DNA of 64,000 nt from Halisarca cf. caerulea. Its lineage: Eukaryota; Porifera; Demospongiae; Chondrillida; Halisarcidae. Position numbers and translations under genes: made by a program. The stretch covers positions 2,037,601 to 2,101,600 of the forward strand of contig CAUJGJ010000083.1 in NCBI GenBank assembly GCA_963170055.1, given 5' to 3'. This document shows positions 11,531 through 24,200 of the stretch, one piece after another. The notes below the pieces were generated by a model. That model saw only the letters and a list, made by a program, of their open reading frames with translations, searched no databases and was not told where the DNA came from. Position 1 is the stretch's first letter, and the number at the start of each line of letters is the position of its first letter.

Positions 11531-11700
11531 AGCTTACTCACTCACTGGTTGTAGGTACATCACATAACCCTTTTGTTTCCTTGTATAGTCTCAGTCTCAG
11601 GCACTAGTGGACACCCTACAAAGCGATATGTCAAGAGTGTCTAACTTGACTGCAATTGTCAGCAATGCCTCAAGCTTAGCCATGGATGCCAGCAGCAAAG
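11530..11700 (+). pseudogene. Inverted fragment of laminin exon 21
   Basis: The plus strand reads SQSQALVDTLQSDMSRVSN and continues to AMDASSK. It matches the 5' part of laminin exon 21 (44319-44599), including its acceptor and about 60 bp of upstream intron with the phrase 'cactggttgtaggtacatca'. The match stops abruptly at AGCAAAG near 11700. Orientation is opposite to the parent gene. Confidence 0.85.
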
Positions 11701-11940
11701 AAGAAGAAAAGAGACAGATCTATGAGGACCTCTTGCATCTGTATACCAGCAATGGGTACAAAGTTAGTTTGATGATGACCCAAGTCAACTCTCAGGGAGT
11801 TCTGGACATGCCATCATTGACTGGACTCTGGCAGCTGCGCCAGTCCACTGCCAAGGAGTAGAGAACCTTTTATGCATCCTTGGCAAAGGCTGCAATGGTG
11901 CGATCGTTTGCCATCTGGTGCTGCTGGAACACAAGATTTT
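11701..11940 (+). mobile_element. Non-LTR retrotransposon C-terminal remnant
   Basis: The reading frame KRQIYEDLLHLYTSNGYKV, then VLDMPSL, continues past a TAG to AKAAMVRSFAIWCCWN. This resembles the extreme C-terminus of LINE reverse-transcriptase polyproteins, which end in a similar 'L..A....SF.IW..RN' pattern. It is joined in frame to the laminin exon fragment, giving an 84-codon frame from 11607 to 11861. The family assignment is by pattern memory only. Confidence 0.5.
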
Positions 11941-12963
11941 TGTCAAGTACTATACTGTGCTGCTTTCTTTTTATTGTCTTGTTACGTATAATAGTTACAA
12001 CCTGTTTACTAGACCTGTACTCTTAATAGACTCTCCAGAACTACAGCAGTTGCCTTTGACACAATGTATTCCTTTTTTGCTTTCTGAGTCAGCCGAATGG
12101 TTAACCCGCTGTGCCATGTTCTTGTCAATCATGTAGGCAGTGCATTCTTTTGATCTTACTCCTTCTTCGTGATGTATTTGTACCCCCACTGCTGTATTGC
12201 TGTGGTTGAATGATGATGATTGAAGTGAAAAAAGTGTGTTTGTGTGCGTCACTACACAATGTCATGTTAGTTCCTTAGTCCACCTAACACAACCTCAACT
12301 TGTAGACATCGTCAATAATTTTCACAGGGTGTATATTTTGCAAAATTAATAAAAAAAAACTGGCTTAACTTGTAAAATGCAACTTTACTTTTACCAATGA
12401 ACCAATCACTACTATATACGTATCATCAGATTAATAGACCAAACATTCATGATCAATTTTTTGTGAATTGATGCAAGCTCACACATTCACGAAATTAGTG
12501 AAAATAAAGTGCCATGAAAATCAGCACCTACAGTGTATATGGTAAGTCAATCTACGTACATTCTGAATCTCAAACAAGACTACAGAAAAGACTACAGAAA
12601 AATTCCCATATTCACAGAAATCCTCCAATAAAAGTACAAGTAAAGAAAGGAAAATGTACCACTCCAGCTTAGAGAGATTGCACAAATATAGAAAAATTGG
12701 ATGCAGCTTTCATATGTTTTCCAGATGGCTTCCTGGTGGTGGGCTGATTTAGAATCATGCTTGTGTACATTTAGGTAGTAGCAGTACATGCACATACGTA
12801 GCTTCAGTGCATACTGCAACTATACATACATACAGTATGAATGCAGGCACCTTTGTATACTGGATAGCACTAGTGTGTTACAAGTATGCACGTATACACT
12901 CAGTACACATACTGTACAGTCACAGACATCAACTCGCTAAGTACGTACGTATGTACAACATAC
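11941..12963. other. Stretch without recognised gene
   Basis: This lies 3' of the last recognisable exchanger exon on the minus strand. I looked for the next exchanger exons (membrane segments with GLRGAV or similar) and saw none. AT-rich repeats of the TATAGC/GAAAATT type lie near 12410-12540. Short TACGTA-rich palindromes occur near 12935-12965. Confidence 0.5.
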
Positions 12964-13836
12964 GTGATGATCCCAGAGAGGGTATAGGCATCTGCCAACA
13001 GGTAAGCCAGATATCCCATAGCAAACACAATAATTGGCTCCAAAACTGCAAAAGTCAAAATAAAACATGCGACAATTACCAATGGAATACAATGACTAGA
13101 AGCAAAGTACAGAGATTGTGTTCATGCATACTTATGCATGCATACAACCATATGATAGGTTGACAATGTGAACTGTTGGGCATAGTACATACAGTACGTA
13201 CATATGTAAATTCAGCAAACACATACCATGGAACATACAGTATGTACGTACATAAAATCAGCAAATAATCTAAGCTCACATTAACTTACGTACACAATGA
13301 TACAGGAGTGAAATGGTTTAGTATGTGAGATTTCTACAGCAGTGGTTTAAGGATGAAGAAAGACTAAAGGTTGTTGGACTAGACACTCACCATGAACAGG
13401 CTCTGAGTACTTTGTGATGAAGGCGGCAAGGAGCCCAAACACCACACCAATGAGGAGACTCACAATGATTACAACAATGAACTGAACAATCCCAATTACA
13501 ACCTGAAAAGTTGGAACCAAAAGGGAACAGAATACCATTGCTACAGTACACTTGTGGAAAGAGACAGTCACTAGGTAAGAATGACCATGTCCACATCACT
13601 TACATCCACTCCTGTGATTTCATTACCGACGACCTCCTTGTTGGCAAAAATGCTCAAAAGTTGGAATAATACAACAGTGACAGCATCTGGTTTAAATAGG
13701 AAATGGTAATAGTTACCCACATACGTACACATATGCAGAATACATGGATATACAGAGAAACCTTTCATAGTGGACTCTTCAAGATAAGTACACAGTACAA
13801 TACTACTCTCTACAAAAGTGACGGACTGATGCCCCT

Positions 13837-13897
13837 AGTCTGGCCTGCAACAACTGTCCCCCGGTGCGTACGTGGGACAGTCGTAGCAGGCCAGACT
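13837..13897. mobile_element. Short palindromic MITE
   Basis: AGTCTGGCCTGCAACAACTG on the left is the near-perfect inverse of the right end, which finishes GCAGGCCAGACT. The spacer is only about 13 bp, so the transcript could fold into a long hairpin. It lies in an exchanger intron. Confidence 0.7.
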
Positions 13898-14116
13898 GTG
13901 ATGCCCCAAGTTACACATCTCCTCCCTACAGTGCACATCCTCCCTACAGTTCATATTGAACCTCCAAAAATAGACATTCCAGACAGAACTACTCAACAAA
14001 AGACAAAGTCTGTTGGATTTACAGTGTCTCCAACATGTCAATATTGAGGGATTCCACGTTTTACAGCCCACATACGTACGTACGTATGTACATACATACA
14101 TACATATGTACGTACA

Positions 14117-14507
14117 TTAGCCCTGGACAATATTTCAATATTAGTAGTCAATAATATTAATATCTATCAAAAACCGACAATACAATAATTACAATTTTGA
14201 ATAGTCAATATATCGAATACTCAATATATCGATTATCGCCATTTTTCTAGACCAAGTTCAGCTACCTCCATTTGCAGCAAAAGAACAGCCGGATTAAAAT
14301 AGGGAAGACTAACAGCAGAGGTTTAATATATGGCTAAGGTTTATAATTGGCTCAGGTACATTTACATACTAAAATATTTTTAACCAACTGAGGGATCAAA
14401 ATTGGGATATCAACATTGGAGAATAACATTGAGATATGTATACCGACTAATACCGACTATCTGTCAATTGGTAACTAATTATAATTTTCAATACCGTCCA
14501 GGACTAA
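14117..14507. mobile_element. TIR MITE with TTAGYCCTGGAC ends
   Basis: The left end is TTAGCCCTGGACAATATTTC. The reverse complement of the right end is TTAGTCCTGGACGGTATTGA. The AT-rich interior, with repeated TCGATA and CAATAT motifs, has no reading frame. It sits in an exchanger intron. Confidence 0.65.
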
Positions 14508-15539
14508 CATACACAATAGTTATGGGCTTTCAGCTTACAAGCGAACAAGGGTCCACACACAGAATACTGCACTAACACATTTAGACTCTAACAAAGGTAG
14601 TACATGCATCCCTATGCAAGTAGATTGACATGATAGGTACACGCACACACCATTCAATAGAGACTCTCCAAACACTAGAATATGCAAGACTTTGTCAACA
14701 TGGATTTCCTCAAATACAGCTAAAACCTGCAAAAAGGCATAATCAGCACATACGTACATACTTACATATGTACATACATACATATTGCATACAGTATTAT
14801 AATGATTTAGAAATGAAAGCTATAATACACATACATACGTACATGCACATACGTATGTACTTTACAAGTACAGTATGTACCATGTACTGTGCATTGTGGA
14901 TACATGCTGTCCATGACCTCCTTAGGCCCATATATAGATAGGACCATCACAGCAGTGTTGCCACCACCTCATCCAATATTCAGGAAAATTTATCTGACCC
15001 CCCCCCCCCCCCCCTACCCCACCACCCAAGTCCTCAAAGGGAAAAAGGAAACACTGAGCATTATGAAAGAAGGTAATGTAGCACCTCTATATAAAGCCCT
15101 CTCTTGGTACTGTACATACGTATGCAACGTAGCAGCTGTTGTAGACAAGTGTCTGCATATAATATAGAAGTAAATAAACCAATATGTAGTGCTGGCGAGG
15201 TTTGGCTGTTACACAGAGACAGGTGGGTGCAGACTATTCCTTGTACAGTGAACATCATACAATACTCAGGATCAATGCTGAAATACTGAAAGCATTAGCT
15301 GCATAGACATTCTTTGACTTACTGCAACAGGATCAACAGCAGATGTGATGACATCAAAGAGGAGAGCAGCTGGAGCACTCCAAGGCACATTCAGCCAGTT
15401 TGCCTGGCCAAATGCATAGACCAATCCACCAAGCACAAAGGCACTGAATATCGTTACCTGCATCAGAATAGCATGAACAGAGGTGTGAAGCATAAACATA
15501 CAATACAGGTCTCGGAACTAGCACACATCAAGGAAGTAC

Positions 15540-15711
15540 AGTCATGCCTGGGTTTTCTGACACAGTTCTTAACCAAAATACTTGTCAGATAACACAGGTT
15601 GCTGGATAAGTGAGGCAGATTGTGTACATGGAGATAGTCAGTGTTGCTGAATTGATGGATGAATAAATTAAGTTTCTGGATAACTCAATTCCGGAAAACC
15701 CATGCATGACT
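15540..15711. mobile_element. MITE with AGTCATGC ends
   Basis: AGTCATGCCTGGGTTTTCTG at the left pairs with the inverted right end, whose complement begins AGTCATGCATGGGTTTTCCG. The interior mentions 'gttaaccaaaatacttgtcagataac' type sequence without coding potential. It is located upstream of exchanger exon 6. Confidence 0.6.
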
Positions 15712-16017
15712 ATATTACTGCATGTATGTTTGAGTATGGGTTAGATCAGTATTGGAATAATATAAACTATTCCAAAACTTGTAATAAGACCAATTACACC
15801 ATTTGATGACAATAATGAGAAATACACATGGCAGCTCATCAGCAATTGACACATCTTTTGGGTTGCTTTAACGTATTTACTGAAATTTGAAATCTAAACC
15901 TACAATACATATGTATTGTGTACATGTGTGCTAAAAGATATAGAATGGTATCTACCATTATACATAATGTATGTGTGTACTGAATACATGGAAGTTGTTA
16001 GACATGTTGTTAACGAT

Positions 16018-16736
16018 ATGAGTTGTTGGACTATTGTTGAACACGTCTATGGTACAACTGTACAACGTTTCATCCATCACGGGCTTCATCAGGTACAAAA
16101 ATGATCTTCACTAAGAAACATGAGTTATTGGCTAAAGCTTATAGCCAATCCATTGGTCACGAGAACTGGCCAACAGATTGGCAGATGACAGTTCACTTCA
16201 TACCCCAGATAAGGGAGTCCCACACTGGACTCAGTGGGTACCCTGAGTCCAGGTTGTAGGTTCTGTGTCTTCTGTATACCCAGTTTTCCAGCAGCACAAC
16301 ACTCTGAGGAGCATCTTGACCCAAGTGAATGACCCACAGAAGAATAAAGACAAGGGGGTTGTGGATACAATGTGGGGGTTACAGTGAAGTTTACATCGGA
16401 GAAATGGGAAGACCATTGAAGACAAGGAAAGGAAGGTCAAAGAAGGCATCCACATCAGAAGACACAGGACCTACAACCTGGACTCAGGGTACCCACTGAG
16501 TCTGGCGTGGGACTCCCTTATTAGGGGTATTAAGTGAACTGTCATCTGTCAATCATCTATTGGCCACTTCTTGTGACCAATGATTGGCTGTTAACTTTAG
16601 CCAATAGATCTTTTTTGTACCTGATGAAGTCTGTGGGGGTGAAACGTTGTACAGTATTGAATAATTTGTGAAAAGAACTGTTGAGTATCAGTGTGATAAT
16701 ACCATAGACGTGTTCAACAATAGTCCAACAACTCAT
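16018..16736 (+). mobile_element. Penelope-like element remnant with inverted ends
   Basis: Two arms of about 260 bp (16018-16283 and 16460-16736) are inverted copies. The middle plus strand reads EVYIGEMGRPLKTR, a GIY-YIG endonuclease start. After an apparent internal deletion and frame change it reads KVKEGIHIRRHRTYNL, the typical sequence downstream of that nuclease in Penelope-like elements. Each arm ends with a hammerhead-like core: CTGATGA then GAAAC at 16621-16650 on plus, and its counterpart on minus at about 16065-16101. Penelope-like elements are known to carry hammerhead motifs in their repeated ends. It lies between exchanger exons 5 and 6. Confidence 0.7.
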
Positions 16737-17330
16737 ACCATTATGTGTGTACTGTGGGTAGGTACATAAATCATACAGTACAATGGCAAACACAGTAAAT
16801 ACGTTTGTACTTGCACAGTGTATATGCAATGAACCACATAAACTCACGAAAAAGACATATGTCAAGATGCTTGCAAGGTTCTTAAAGAACAGATTTGTTC
16901 ATAAAGTATCCAGATTCCAGGACAATCCTGCGACAAAGAACAAACTCCTGTCTCAGTAAAAGTACAGTTGTGGTTTGAGACAATGCACACTAGAAACAAA
17001 CACTCCTTATGTACAGAAAATCCTCACTAAAGAAGAACACTCTTAAGCAAATGTCTGTGTAGTGCAAACGAGCTCAAAGCCTTGCTTGATACAGCACATG
17101 TATCATATTCCAATAAGACAAATTAAGGTTCGAAACTAAATATGTGAGTCCCCCAAAGTTAGTCCTATGAGGTTCCACGGCATATAGTGCATTAAATACA
17201 TTAAAAATATGAGTTTAGAGTAAAGACATGCTGAACGCAGAAACATACAACTTACGGTGGGAGTAAATAATTGAAGAAGAGAGAAGAAGTGAACTGGATG
17301 GGTTCTTCTTCTGCAAATTTGAAAGACGAT

Positions 17331-18713
17331 CTATAAAATAAAAATTCATAGTCAATGAACAGAGATTGTGTGTGAGACAAGAGCACAGTGCACTAGCTAT
17401 TGCAATATAGAGTTAAAAATTCTACTAAATGTGCATTCAATTTGTCAAAGATGCTCTAATTCGTATGTATTTTGAAACAACATTTTCACTGAATCTTGAC
17501 TACATACTGTATGTACGCACACCCATAGTCATTTTCAGCTTGCAGGGATAAAGGGAAAACTATTTCAACAATTCACAGCACAGATCCCTAGCTTTTCTCT
17601 TGTACATCCACTTGAAGTCATGCAGCAACACACGTACAGGACATGCTACATGCAAATGTACACACTCATGGATAAACACACAATGTACTTCCAGTGAACC
17701 AAAAAAACACTATATGGCTTGATACGCAAGAGTCAATCTCCACAAACCATATGCAAACTGCAGTGTATCACAACCTTTAGTACAACAGATCACTACTGAA
17801 ATTGTGAAAATGTATCATAAAGCTGTCGGTGTGAAACTTGTCTTAAAGACAACCTGTGTACACAGACCCGTCACTAGAGTAGGCTGGGCCATACTGTACT
17901 GTATGCCACCTCAGGGATACTAGTGCATCTCATCACAAGGATCACCTGTCTTGTTGCTTGAACCTTGAGTGGTCCTTGTAGACAGGTTCACAGTAACACT
18001 TGCAACAGAATGACAAGCTTTCATGCACACCCAATAGTCCACACAATCTGTATTGGACAACACCACACGCCACTTGTGTTTCTACTGATGATATTCCGTG
18101 TATCTAGGAACACTTGCTACAATAGTGACAATTATGATAAGCAAGTGGACACTCTCAAGCACTGTTGGCTGCTGTGCTTCAATGACTTCAAGAAATCAGT
18201 GGCATAATCTGCCAGTGACAGACATACCTACACTCCAATGCAAATGTCATGTGATGCCAGTCTTATCAGAACATCGCATATATACCTTTAGAGCAGGTAT
18301 TCACAGCATACAGAATTTATAATGATGATATTTGTCAATGTTCAGCAAACTCTTCAACTTAAAATGTCAACAATCACCCAATTACCAATAACACTCCTGA
18401 AAATTCCTGGAATTTGTCTCAACGCATGCAGTACATTTATTGTTACTCCACGATGACTACCACCACACAAAGGTGCAAACTACTATAATTATTATCATTG
18501 AGGAACATTGGGCTGATGATCACAACAATTACAGTAGTAACCAGAGAAACATGTGTACATAGTTCTTATTGCAAACCTAGTAAATACACATACTGTACGT
18601 AAATTACTAATATATAACATTATTACAATAATTACTAATACCAATAATCAGAATGGAGTACATTGTACCCTGTGCACTGTAAGAGTACCAGACACTGACA
18701 GGTGTTCACTCAC
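17331..18713. other. Exchanger intron 3, no other feature
   Basis: About 1.4 kb between exchanger exons 3 and 4. I see scattered short ACTGTA/TACAGT motifs, no convincing repeat pair, and no coding sequence resembling a known family. Confidence 0.5.
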
Positions 18714-18926
18714 ACTATTATTCCTCCAATGTAGGCTCCCAGGACAATCAGCATACTGAGGTAGGGATGCAATCAGATATGGAGAACACTGCACTATACG
18801 CATACGGAAGCTGAGAGTGTGCTAATGATGGTCATACGTAACGTATGTGGATATGCTTATTGTATGTACATAAGTACAATGTACGCATATTCACATTTCA
18901 TGTGCTGTGTGTTTTTTAGTACAGGA

Positions 18927-18928
<2 letters not shown>

Positions 18929-18990
<62 letters not shown>

Positions 18991-19030
18991 ATGTGTGTGT
19001 ATGTGTGTGCATGTGTGCGTGTGTGTGCAT
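18929..19030. repeat. (GT)n microsatellite
   Basis: About 30 GT units followed by degenerate GTGTGCAT units, in the intron just downstream of exchanger exon 2. It generates spurious Cys-Val or Thr-His reading frames. Confidence 0.95.
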
Positions 19031-19992
19031 GTGAGGTAGTATGAAGTACTCTAGATTGCTAATGTACTCACCAAGACTCCGGGATATTGCTGGCAATCTT
19101 TGAATACAAATGTGAATGCCATACTAGTGAACATCAAATGAAACATTGTCAATGCACAGTGATCATCAAAGAAACTGTAATATATTGTCTGCACGTACAG
19201 AAGTCAAACGTGCATGACATTTACATTTAAGAGAAGACCTGATTCAAATCCGAGCAAATTTCGCTAAAATTACACACATATTCACAAACATGCAACAACA
19301 TGAAATAAAGCTATGAATGACATACAGCCAAGTTGCCAAAGAATATTTCAAAATATTATGTTAAGCCTCTGTGGCTCTGCCTTCTGCACTATACACAGAA
19401 CAAACACTTCACACAGAGAAAACTTAGTCAGTGCTGTGATCATTTTCATAATGCTATTGCTTGTTACACCATAGTCTATGGCATATCTATATATATATGT
19501 TTATCTATGGCATAGATAATACAAACCCTATCATTACCCATGGTTACACTTCCAAGTAAACACCGTTCCATTACGTTGAGCATACATAGATATTAAAAAA
19601 CTATGCGTCGAGTACCTATGGTGTGGAATACACTAGCGTTTGAAATTCGTATGATTAGTCTATATCGAGGTCCATGGACAAGCATAGATTACTAGCAAAT
19701 TGACTGTTGTATATGAGAATCGAGGAATATCGTCTTAATTCTTCGCAGCTCGTACAAACTTACATATTTTAGCCAGAACTACGGCCATGATGAAGCCTGC
19801 AACAAGGAGATTAATCTCAACCTCGTGAAACCGAAGAGTGACAACTTGTACTTCTGTCTCGAGTAGGTGATCAACTTCGGTGGTCGCCTCATGACTTCCC
19901 TCGAGTGATGAAGTCGTTTTCTCGCTTGCTGATGTCGCGTGAGCGCACAGGAAGAGCACCAATAACAGTTGTCGAAGAACATACACCCCCAT

Positions 19993-21133
19993 GACTGGTC
20001 AGTTCCTCGTACGTGCGCCAGACGAGATATACAGGCCGAGGGCCGAGTTTCGGAGATACAGGCCTCACTTGATTTCCCTCCTATGGCAAAATGGCGGCGT
20101 ATTGGGGTAAAAACCCACACGGTACATACGTACATATGTATTTAGGGTCTATGTATAGATTCTATATGCATGGCGCATCATAATATGCAGTACTGAATAT
20201 GATGCAATAATTTATGTTGATTGAACTGCCTGTTGCCGAGATGTTGCTTCTTCAAGCTCTGGCCTTGCCTGGGAAGAACCCAGTGTCCTATGCCAACAGT
20301 CACATACCCTGCTATCAGCCTTGCCAGGTCCCAGAGCACCCCAGTACAGCCCTAGAGCTGCCAGAGGGATCCTTTTACCCTGAGTCAGAGGCATCCAGCT
20401 AAGAGAAATCTTAAGTAGTGTAGCTGTAGGTCATAAGTAGAATCTCTTAGCAGGATTTTTGTATCTTATTGTTACTTTGATCATAGACTTTTAATAAGAG
20501 TCTATGCTTTGATTAGTAATAATAAGTGTGCCTCCCCCCCCCCCCCCCCCGGGCCTGTCCATGTATGCGTCCTCCAACTCTATAAAGAGGCATTAGACAT
20601 GACTAGTGAAATACAAGGCCTTGCAGGGTGAGTCTGAGCAAGCAGTTTTCTGGTGTGGGGGGGGGGGGGGGGGGGGGATACATTTGACATGCTTTGTCAT
20701 GATCAGTAGATATAATAATATTTTCTTCAGGAACTATAGAGGATGCATATTTGATGTTTGTACAGTGGTGCACACTTATATAACAAACACTATTATTTTC
20801 TGGCTATAATAAATCTCAAGTTAATATCAGTGTAATACGTATACGTACGGCAACATAATAGCAAAACATTTGGGGGGGGGGGGGGGGTAATTACTTTGTT
20901 ATATCAGTGTTCCACTATATTATCCAGTGCATGTGTATTTTAATTACAGGACTGCCAGGAAGACCAGCAATTTATAAGTGCTGATTTGGGGTTTCCTATA
21001 ATACCTATAGACTAAATTTTAAATATCTATATGTAGCATTGTACTTGTCTCATTATTTTTACTTTAATCTTGCCTGAGTGTACGTTACTATTAACCTCTC
21101 ACTTGTCATATGTACACACATGCATGCACACAT

Positions 21134-21189
<56 letters not shown>

Positions 21190-21266
21190 ACAATCATCAA
21201 GTATGCAAAAGTTTGGTAGGTATGATTAAGCAATGGCAATGAGGAACTGTGTCTTCAAATTAATAA
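19993..21266. other. Region between exchanger start and kelch gene C
   Basis: It begins with a GC-richer stretch (20000-20110) containing CpGs and 'aaaatggcggcgt' just upstream of the exchanger ATG, a plausible promoter. Homopolymer C or G runs lie at 20536-20549, 20657-20678 and 20875-20887. A CA microsatellite lies at 21128-21187. A 60-codon frame at 20214-20402 is not recognised. Confidence 0.5.
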
Positions 21267-24200
21267 TTAAAATTTACAGACATCAATTGACCTACGATTT
21301 TTACAAAACTCAAGTTTTTTATTACTAGACAATATAAGAGTTGAACATAATATCAAAAGAGTAATGGTTAATATCATTGTATTAATAAAAAGAACCACCC
21401 GGTCAAGCAATAACTGTTGCTCATGCTCTTGGTCACCCCTGTTTGGCATCTGATGTTGTGGATGATTGACTTCATGTGGATATGCGAGGCAAAAGATCAC
21501 AAAAAGCAAGTATAGAAATGGCTTTATAATGTAGTAGTAAAACCAGCACATAAGTTTTTTCAGAGCATTCACAAAAGGGCCAAAATAAAAGGCTGGTCTT
21601 CTCATATCCAAAACACCCACAACAAGGAAACTGTCCTCATTTGGTCCACTGGCAGAGAAAGCAAACAAACCAGTGCAAGGAAAGGACCTGACTTCCCCAG
21701 ATTGTATCCACTTGTCTTTGCTCTCATTCAAGATATAGGCTTGCTTACAGGTTCCAAAAATGCTTGTTGGATTAAGACCACCAAAAGATAAGAGCTGACC
21801 ATTGAAGCTGGTCAAGGCTGAGCCACTCTTTGGCAGTAAAGGGAATTCTGACCAACCCCAAACTTCAGGTCCACCTCTTACCGCAACCACCTTGGAGGCA
21901 GCTTGATGAAGCTCAAACAAAGGACGGGAATACACTTTCTGCGAAAAATGCTTCTTTGATACACCAGTGAGATCTCGATCTGCACCTGCTATTAGTTGAT
22001 CATTAATTATCAACATCTGAGGAAAGACTGTACCTTCAGGTAAAGTACCTACTTCTAACCACTCAGTAGGATGGAGTACGTCTAAAATTTCAATATTGAG
22101 TTCAGGCTTGCAGTCATTGCCCATTCCTCCAGCTACAATTAAGTAGTCTCCTATACCCACAGCTCCAGGGAGTTTCCGTGCATGATTCATATCTGGCAAC
22201 GTCTCCCAGTCGCCTTCAACAAGCCTGAACACATTCTTAGAACAGTTGCGGTTTTGAAGTGGCTCGTGTTCACCACCAACACAGCACAGGCTATTGCTAA
22301 GGTTAACAAGAGTGAAACAGTGCCTCTTTTTATCCAATAATGGTGGAATTTTTACTTCTTCAAGACAATGATCCAGGCCAACTCTGTAGATTACAGTTTT
22401 AGGGACAGAAGTGTTTCTTTCAGCTGGAAAGTATCCGCCACAGTACAACACTCCTTGTACCATAGCAGCTGTTTGACAAACAAAGTCTCCAGGAAGCCAT
22501 TCTTTTGTCATCCACATTATTTTTGTTTGCTCCAGTAATGCCTAAAATGTAAGAATAAGTGCACTAAGTATAGGGCACACCATTGATAGATGTATACAGT
22601 GAAACTTCCACAATAAGGACACCATTAATTGCCTTGTTTATGGAGGTGTCCTTATTTTGGAAGATTCAAACTGTACACATGTCCACGCGTGGGGCTATAA
22701 AAGGAGCAGAGCAATGGTGTTGTGTTAAAGGAGGTTTTCTGCATGCCATTTCGGAGGTGTCCTTGAATAGAGGTTTCACTGTAATACGTAAGGTGAAGTG
22801 GAGTAATTTGGAACGGCAGGCAATTTGGAACAGTCAGGCCAAGGGCAGTGTGTCAATCACAAACTATGTACATTATTTCTTGTCTGTATTGCCTCCATGA
22901 AGGGAGAGATTGGTAGTGGCAAGTATAACTGAACAACTTACCCACAACAAAAATTACAGGCCCTGCTCCAAATCACCACAGTGTTCCAAATTACTCCCCT
23001 TTACTTTACATACGTTGAAAAACCCTTTTCAAAAGCATGAAAAACCCTCCGGACAACATTGGGATCATTATGGAGTATGGTAGTACTCCATATGTAGGAT
23101 TGACACGGAAAAACATGGCCACCATACATTAGCGCAAACTTTGTTTTCGTCTGAAAACTGACGATGCAGTACAATTGGTAGCATTTAGAAGTGATATTGG
23201 TGCCTTTTGACACACTAGCTATAAGATAAAGTAGTTAAAACCCTTTGTAGGCCAATTTCTTAAAAGAACTTCGAAATTTTAGATGAAAATGTATGGCTAC
23301 GCAACACCAGTACCATTTTAAGATTCTTCTTCTTCTTATTATTATTATTCTTCTCGTCGTTTTTTCGAACTGAGCTACAGGTCACCACGAAGGGTCCAGA
23401 GGTCTCATCTTTTGCCAGTGAGCTCCGATTGTTAGTGCGAAGTGCCTGTTGTAGGTTTCGAAGCAACACCTACACTTCTAAAGCGAGAAAAAATTTAATG
23501 GGCAAATCCCATATATTCGCCAAATCAGTGAAATGGCTTTGCGAGACTAGATGTACGCGTACGTACACAAGGTCTGTGCTTCAATGATCGTCAACTGCAG
23601 CGCTCTTCTTGATCTAGCATGTTTCTAGATGGGTACATTGATATTAGTTAGGTAACTGAATAGATTTCTAGTTACTTCATCTTACAAGATTTGATCGTGT
23701 TCCTCCTCAACTGCAGTGGAAACCTATTCAAGTAACCGTTTCGCTATAAAAGGAAAAACTGCACGAACAAGGGTGTATAAAAACCATTTAAAAATGGTAA
23801 AAGGATGTAAGATTGACACAGGATCGTGCAAAAAGCCATTATCAAAAAAGGATTCGCCGAAAACACTTGGAACAAGGGTAAGTTGCAAAACCAGTACTGG
23901 GCTAGGTGGGCAAAGGGCAAGGCAGGCATAGGGCTAGACGAGCATAGGGCTACACACACATGAGGCTAGACGGGTATAGGGCTAGACAGAGTTTAGTTGG
24001 ACTGAGTGCACACTGTGCAAATTCCTACATCCCGCAGCACATATGTACTGTATAATGTGTTGCACATGCGGGATGTAGGAATTTGCACAGTGTGCACTCA
24101 GTCCAACTAAACTCTGTCTAGCCCTATACCCATCTAGCCTCATGTATGTGTAGCCCTATACTCGTCTAGGCCTATACCTGTCTTGACCTTTGCCCACCTA

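Larger units (their letters stand above)
12964..19992 (-). pseudogene. SLC9-family Na+/H+ exchanger, 5' ten exons, frameshifted
   Basis: Exons: 19764-19992, 19072-19123, 18714-18755, 17256-17330, 16848-16927, 15323-15457, 14651-14726, 13604-13686, 13391-13502, 12964-13045. The start encodes a signal-peptide-like segment and the first membrane helix. Family hallmarks follow in order: NIPESCMLIVLGAYIGGII, SLFFNYLLPPIVLESGYFM, SAVDPVAV, VFEEIHVDKVLHILVFGESL, DAVTVVLF and EPIIVFAMGYLAYLLADA. These define an electroneutral cation/proton antiporter of the NHE type. Exon 5 is 80 nt, but phases require 79 or 82. The frame breaks at about 16888-16894, between NKS and FFKNLASILTYVFF, as if two bases were lost. 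No later helices or cytoplasmic tail were found. It is either a pseudogene, an assembly indel, or a gene whose 3' part lies beyond a long intron. Confidence 0.75.

Noticed and set aside
23716..23931. Lys/Arg-rich 71-codon frame
   Set aside because: It lies in the left arm of a foldback repeat, and its sequence recurs inverted in the right arm.
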